From positions 1 through 6,084 of the forward strand of contig JAFVAA010000578.1 in NCBI GenBank assembly GCA_017476305.1: 6,084 nt of DNA, read 5' to 3'. Shown here piece by piece: positions 5,278 through 6,084 of this stretch (position 1 is its first letter; each line of letters begins with the position of its first letter). A program made the translations under genes and the position numbers. Source of the DNA: Lachnospiraceae bacterium. Its GTDB lineage: Bacteria; Bacillota; Clostridia; Lachnospirales; Lachnospiraceae. The notes under the pieces were generated by a model. That model worked only from the letters and a program-made list of their open reading frames with translations. It was not told the DNA's origin and searched no databases.

Positions 5278-5382
5278 TCAACGAACCTGTTTATTATACT
5301 CATTAACGAAATGGCTTGCCGTTTCGTTAATGATCCTGCGCCGACCGCAAGCCGCTTTGCGGCTATTTTGTCGTTCACTCAT
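5278..5382 (-). CDS. Possible 34-codon ORF between lspA and rluD
   Basis: An ATG at 5382 overlaps the lspA stop by 8 nt (ATGAGTGA), and the frame runs to a TGA at 5278-5280 that overlaps the rluD ribosome site. The product begins MSERQNSRKAACGRRR and is very basic. I do not recognise a function. A weak AAGAAGGG lies 2-3 nt before the ATG. The two palindromes in this stretch fall inside the ORF, so it may just be a palindromic repeat that happens to be open. The overlap at both ends would fit translational coupling. Confidence 0.25.
   Translation of the reverse strand: MSERQNSRKAACGRRRIINETASHFVNEYNKQVR
5301..5332. repeat. Palindromic repeat unit B in the lspA-rluD gap
   Basis: CATTAACGAAA (5301-5311) and TTTCGTTAATG (5322-5332) are exact inverted repeats. 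The inner TGG and CCG extend the stem to about 14 pairs with a 4-nt loop. No T-run follows on either strand, so it is not a standard terminator. Its form resembles bacterial interspersed palindromes, which may protect or separate messages within an operon. Confidence 0.65.
5350..5364. repeat. Palindromic repeat unit A in the lspA-rluD gap
   Basis: AGCCGC (5350-5355) and GCGGCT (5359-5364) pair exactly around TTT. It is GC-rich, unlike its surroundings, and lies 10 nt beyond the lspA stop. On the minus strand no T-run follows, so transcription probably continues to rluD. Confidence 0.55.
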
Positions 5383-5896
5383 TTCCCTTCTTTTTTCTAA
5401 TGTCCAAAAAACGAAGCTCATCATCAGAATAATAAAAACAGAGAAATAAAAAGGCAGCAATTACAGAAATCACTACATAGCAATCTGCCACATTAAATAC
5501 CGGAAAATTAATCCATTTGAAATACAAAAAATCTACCACGTATCCTCTCACAATACGATCGATCATATTCCCGATTGCTCCGGAAACAAGCATTACCGAA
5601 ATCAGCCGTAAAGGAAAATATCTTTTCCCTTCAGGAATTTTATGATAAAAATAATACAGCAGACATAATACGATTACAGAAATCAGAATCAGAAAAATTC
5701 TTTTTTGCTGTAAAATGCCAAATGCAGCACCTCTGTTTTCTACATATTGAAGCTCAAATACGTCCGGAATCAAAGCAATTCCAGACGTATCCTTTAAAGA
5801 ATGTATTGCTAAATACTTTGTAAACTGGTCCGCTAAAAATAAAATGAAACATCCCAGACAAAATAATATTATCTGAACGAATTTCTTTTTTTTCAT
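5375..5896 (-). CDS. lspA: Lipoprotein signal peptidase (signal peptidase II)
   Basis: The 173-residue polytopic membrane protein has hydrophobic segments at about 7-25, 66-84, 96-112 and 135-156. Family motifs are present in order: ADQFTKYLA (22-30), VENRGAAFG (52-60), GNMIDRIVRGYVVDF (109-123) and FNVADCYV (134-141). Asp122 and Asp138 correspond to the catalytic aspartate pair of this aspartyl protease. LspA removes the signal peptide from prolipoproteins after the lipobox cysteine has been diacylglyceryl-modified, in the plane of the membrane. GGAG lies 8 nt before the ATG. It follows a DivIVA-like gene by 50 nt and precedes rluD, a common Firmicutes arrangement. Its length is normal and no key residue is missing. 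Confidence 0.96.
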   Translation of the reverse strand: MKKKKFVQIILFCLGCFILFLADQFTKYLAIHSLKDTSGIALIPDVFELQYVENRGAAFGILQQKRIFLILISVIVLCLLYYFYHKIPEGKRYFPLRLISVMLVSGAIGNMIDRIVRGYVVDFLYFKWINFPVFNVADCYVVISVIAAFLFLCFYYSDDELRFLDIRKKKGNE

Positions 5897-5946
5897 GTCG
5901 AAATCTCCAAGCTCTATATCATTTCATAATAAATAAAATTCCATCA

Positions 5947-6084
5947 TCACTCCGTATCAATAAAGGTGAACGGAGAAGCCGGAACCGCCTCCGTCTTTGG
6001 TTTAGACGCAGAAAAGACCGGTGGCATATCATCCGCAGACGGAATCGGCGGCATATCGTCTGCTGTCAGCTGCCGCCCTTGCAC
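5947..6084 (-). CDS. divIVA: C-terminal end of a probable DivIVA-family protein
   Basis: The frame is open from the window edge (base 6084) to a TGA at 5947-5949, giving the last 45 residues. They are acidic and Pro/Ala-rich with no catalytic motif, and contain two near-identical units, ADDMPPIPS and ADDMPPVFS, ending in FTFIDTE. The conserved coiled-coil part is off the window. The call rests mainly on position: divIVA commonly lies directly upstream of lspA in Clostridia, and DivIVA proteins there often have low-complexity tails. DivIVA marks curved membrane at poles and septa and guides division. The 50-nt gap to lspA and the shared direction suggest one operon. Confidence 0.6.
   Translation of the reverse strand: MQGRQLTADDMPPIPSADDMPPVFSASKPKTEAVPASPFTFIDTE

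Noticed and set aside
5274..5374. Terminator between lspA and rluD
   Set aside because: Strong stems exist, but neither is followed by a T-run on the minus strand, so the two genes are treated as one transcript.
5383..5460. Upstream part of a 60-residue minus-strand frame ending at 5278
   Set aside because: It is fully inside lspA in another frame. Only the ATG at 5382 is worth considering.
5575..5823. 82-residue plus-strand ORF opposite lspA
   Set aside because: It is antisense to a well-supported gene, with no ribosome site and no recognisable motif.
1..6084. CRISPR array, toxin-antitoxin pair, retron or other defence system
   Set aside because: There are no regularly spaced repeats, and no paired small genes, reverse transcriptase or nuclease motifs were seen on either strand.

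Overview
The window looks like chromosome from a low-to-moderate GC, Gram-positive Clostridia member, most likely Lachnospiraceae. This rests on the divIVA–lspA–rluD order on the minus strand, the XerS-like tyrosine recombinase, the strong AGGAGG-type ribosome binding sites and the LexA boxes of the Bacillus/Clostridium type. No taxonomic marker gene is present, so this is inference.

Bases 1–1408 are the right end of an integrated mobile element. They hold the C-terminal part of a large serine recombinase of the TnpX/TndX type and its terminator. The recombinase is visibly richer in G and C than what follows. The element appears to end inside a broken AAA_14-type ATPase gene, at a GA dinucleotide near 1409. 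The remaining ATPase fragment (about 1409–1615) itself ends in a foreign tail that may come from an aminotransferase gene.

Bases 1636–2125 form an SOS unit. Three LexA boxes surround a good promoter in front of a small membrane-anchored LysM protein of the YneA cell-division-suppressor type. lexA itself is not in the window.

Bases 2126–2901 form a BlaI/MecI-family repressor unit. A 38-bp near-perfect palindrome coincides with a TTGACG-N17-TAGAAT promoter. It is followed by a leader of about 160 nt carrying two BlaI-operator-like palindromes 22 bp apart, then the repressor gene and a strong terminator. No BlaR1-type sensor is next to it, so this is an orphan repressor that probably controls itself.

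Bases 2902–4330 hold an apparently empty stretch, a consensus promoter, a striking 62-bp inverted repeat bracketed by 9-bp direct repeats, and an intact XerS-like tyrosine recombinase. The unit closes with a perfect 16-bp hairpin shared with the convergent gene.

Bases 4348–6084 (minus strand) carry the housekeeping cluster: the end of a DivIVA-like gene, lspA (lipoprotein signal peptidase) and rluD/ylyB (23S rRNA pseudouridine synthase). The lspA–rluD gap holds two compact palindromes and a possible 34-codon ORF that overlaps the lspA stop.

I see no CRISPR array, tRNA, rRNA or clearly new multi-gene system. The most unusual parts are the palindrome-embedded promoters and leaders upstream of the BlaI-like and XerS-like genes, and the junction of the mobile element.
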